DNA from: an uncultured Campylobacterota bacterium
GTDB lineage: Bacteria > Campylobacterota > Campylobacteria > Campylobacterales > Arcobacteraceae
Direction of reading: 5' to 3'
NCBI GenBank assembly: GCA_903821805.1
Contig: CAIJNA010000069.1
Location: 1-5,802, forward strand
DNA: 5,802 nucleotides
Shown: positions 5,602-5,802 of the stretch, piece by piece
Position numbering within the stretch: position 1 is the first letter of the stretch
Layout: each line of letters begins with the position of its first letter
Program-made: the position numbers and the translations under genes
The notes under the pieces: generated by a model
What the model was told of the DNA's origin: nothing
Databases searched by the model: none
What the model saw: the letters and a program-made list of their open reading frames with translations, nothing else

Positions 5602-5802
5602 ATGAAAAGAAAATATTTTATTCGAAATATATCAAATTATGCAATAGTTGGCGGATTAGGATCATTATTAATTATTGGACTAAGTGGTTGCGAAAACAAA
5701 ACACAGACAAATCAATCCAACGAAACTATTGCTCAAGCAAGTGACAAAAAAAATGTATTTGTTGTAATAGAAAAATCATCTGATGGAAGTTATAAAATAA
5801 TA
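5602..5802 (+). CDS. UPF0323-family lipoprotein, N-terminal part (cut by window edge)
   Basis: The frame opens 9 bp after gltX and runs off the right edge after 67 codons with no stop. Seen: a basic N-terminus (MKRKYFIRN), a hydrophobic stretch with YAIVGGLGSL (13-22), then lipobox LSGC with the lipidated Cys at 30. A Ser/Thr/Gln/Asn-rich linker (31-50) follows, then VFVVIEKSSDGSYKII (52-67). The YAIVGG signal segment and the FVVIE-x-SYK pattern match the UPF0323 lipoprotein family as I remember it from Helicobacter and Campylobacter, where the full protein is about 200 residues with a Gly/Ser/Asn-rich C-terminus. It should be processed by signal peptidase II and anchored in an envelope membrane. 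The molecular function is not established. The Shine-Dalgarno is weak (GGAAGA 12 nt upstream, inside gltX), so coupling to gltX is likely. Confidence 0.82.
   Translation, partial: MKRKYFIRNISNYAIVGGLGSLLIIGLSGCENKTQTNQSNETIAQASDKKNVFVVIEKSSDGSYKII

Overview
The window is AT-rich, gene-dense bacterial DNA. Its gene content points to Campylobacterota (the former Epsilonproteobacteria). The strongest markers are the N-terminal part of a UPF0323-type lipoprotein, a glutamyl-tRNA synthetase of the GluRS1 type known from Helicobacter and Campylobacter, and the style of the RlmN and RlmB proteins. The genus cannot be fixed from the sequence alone.

Layout. On the minus strand at the left, an exported protein of unknown function (cut by the window edge) lies 3 bp downstream of rlmB, a 23S rRNA 2'-O-methyltransferase gene. 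A divergent intergenic region of about 140-170 bp holds one plausible -10 box for each direction. From 1085 to the right edge, seven genes run on the plus strand with gaps of 9 bp or less, or with overlaps: hisF, a class I SAM methyltransferase, a shortened nucleoside phosphorylase/hydrolase-family protein, rlmN, a 34-residue single-pass membrane protein, gltX (GluRS1) and the start of the UPF0323 lipoprotein. They look like one transcription unit. No RNA genes, insertion sequences, CRISPR arrays or clear terminators were seen, and no gene-free stretch exceeds 300 bp.

How the genes relate. Both transcription units are rich in translation and rRNA functions (RlmB, RlmN, GluRS), joined by one histidine-biosynthesis enzyme (HisF) and a methyltransferase/nucleosidase-like pair. 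RlmN makes S-adenosylhomocysteine and 5'-deoxyadenosine, and the class I methyltransferase makes S-adenosylhomocysteine. A nucleoside-cleaving fold between them could be a clean-up partner. However, its catalytic Asp position is Asn, which argues against simple MTAN activity.

Main oddity. rlmN has no usable ATG, GTG or TTG at its conserved N-terminus. The reading frame extends 28 codons upstream of the first ATG with family-like sequence, back to an ATA codon at 3031. This codon sits behind a strong Shine-Dalgarno sequence and overlaps the previous gene's stop as ATAA. That is exactly what a single G-to-A change would make of the usual ATGA start/stop overlap, the form still present at the preceding gene junction.
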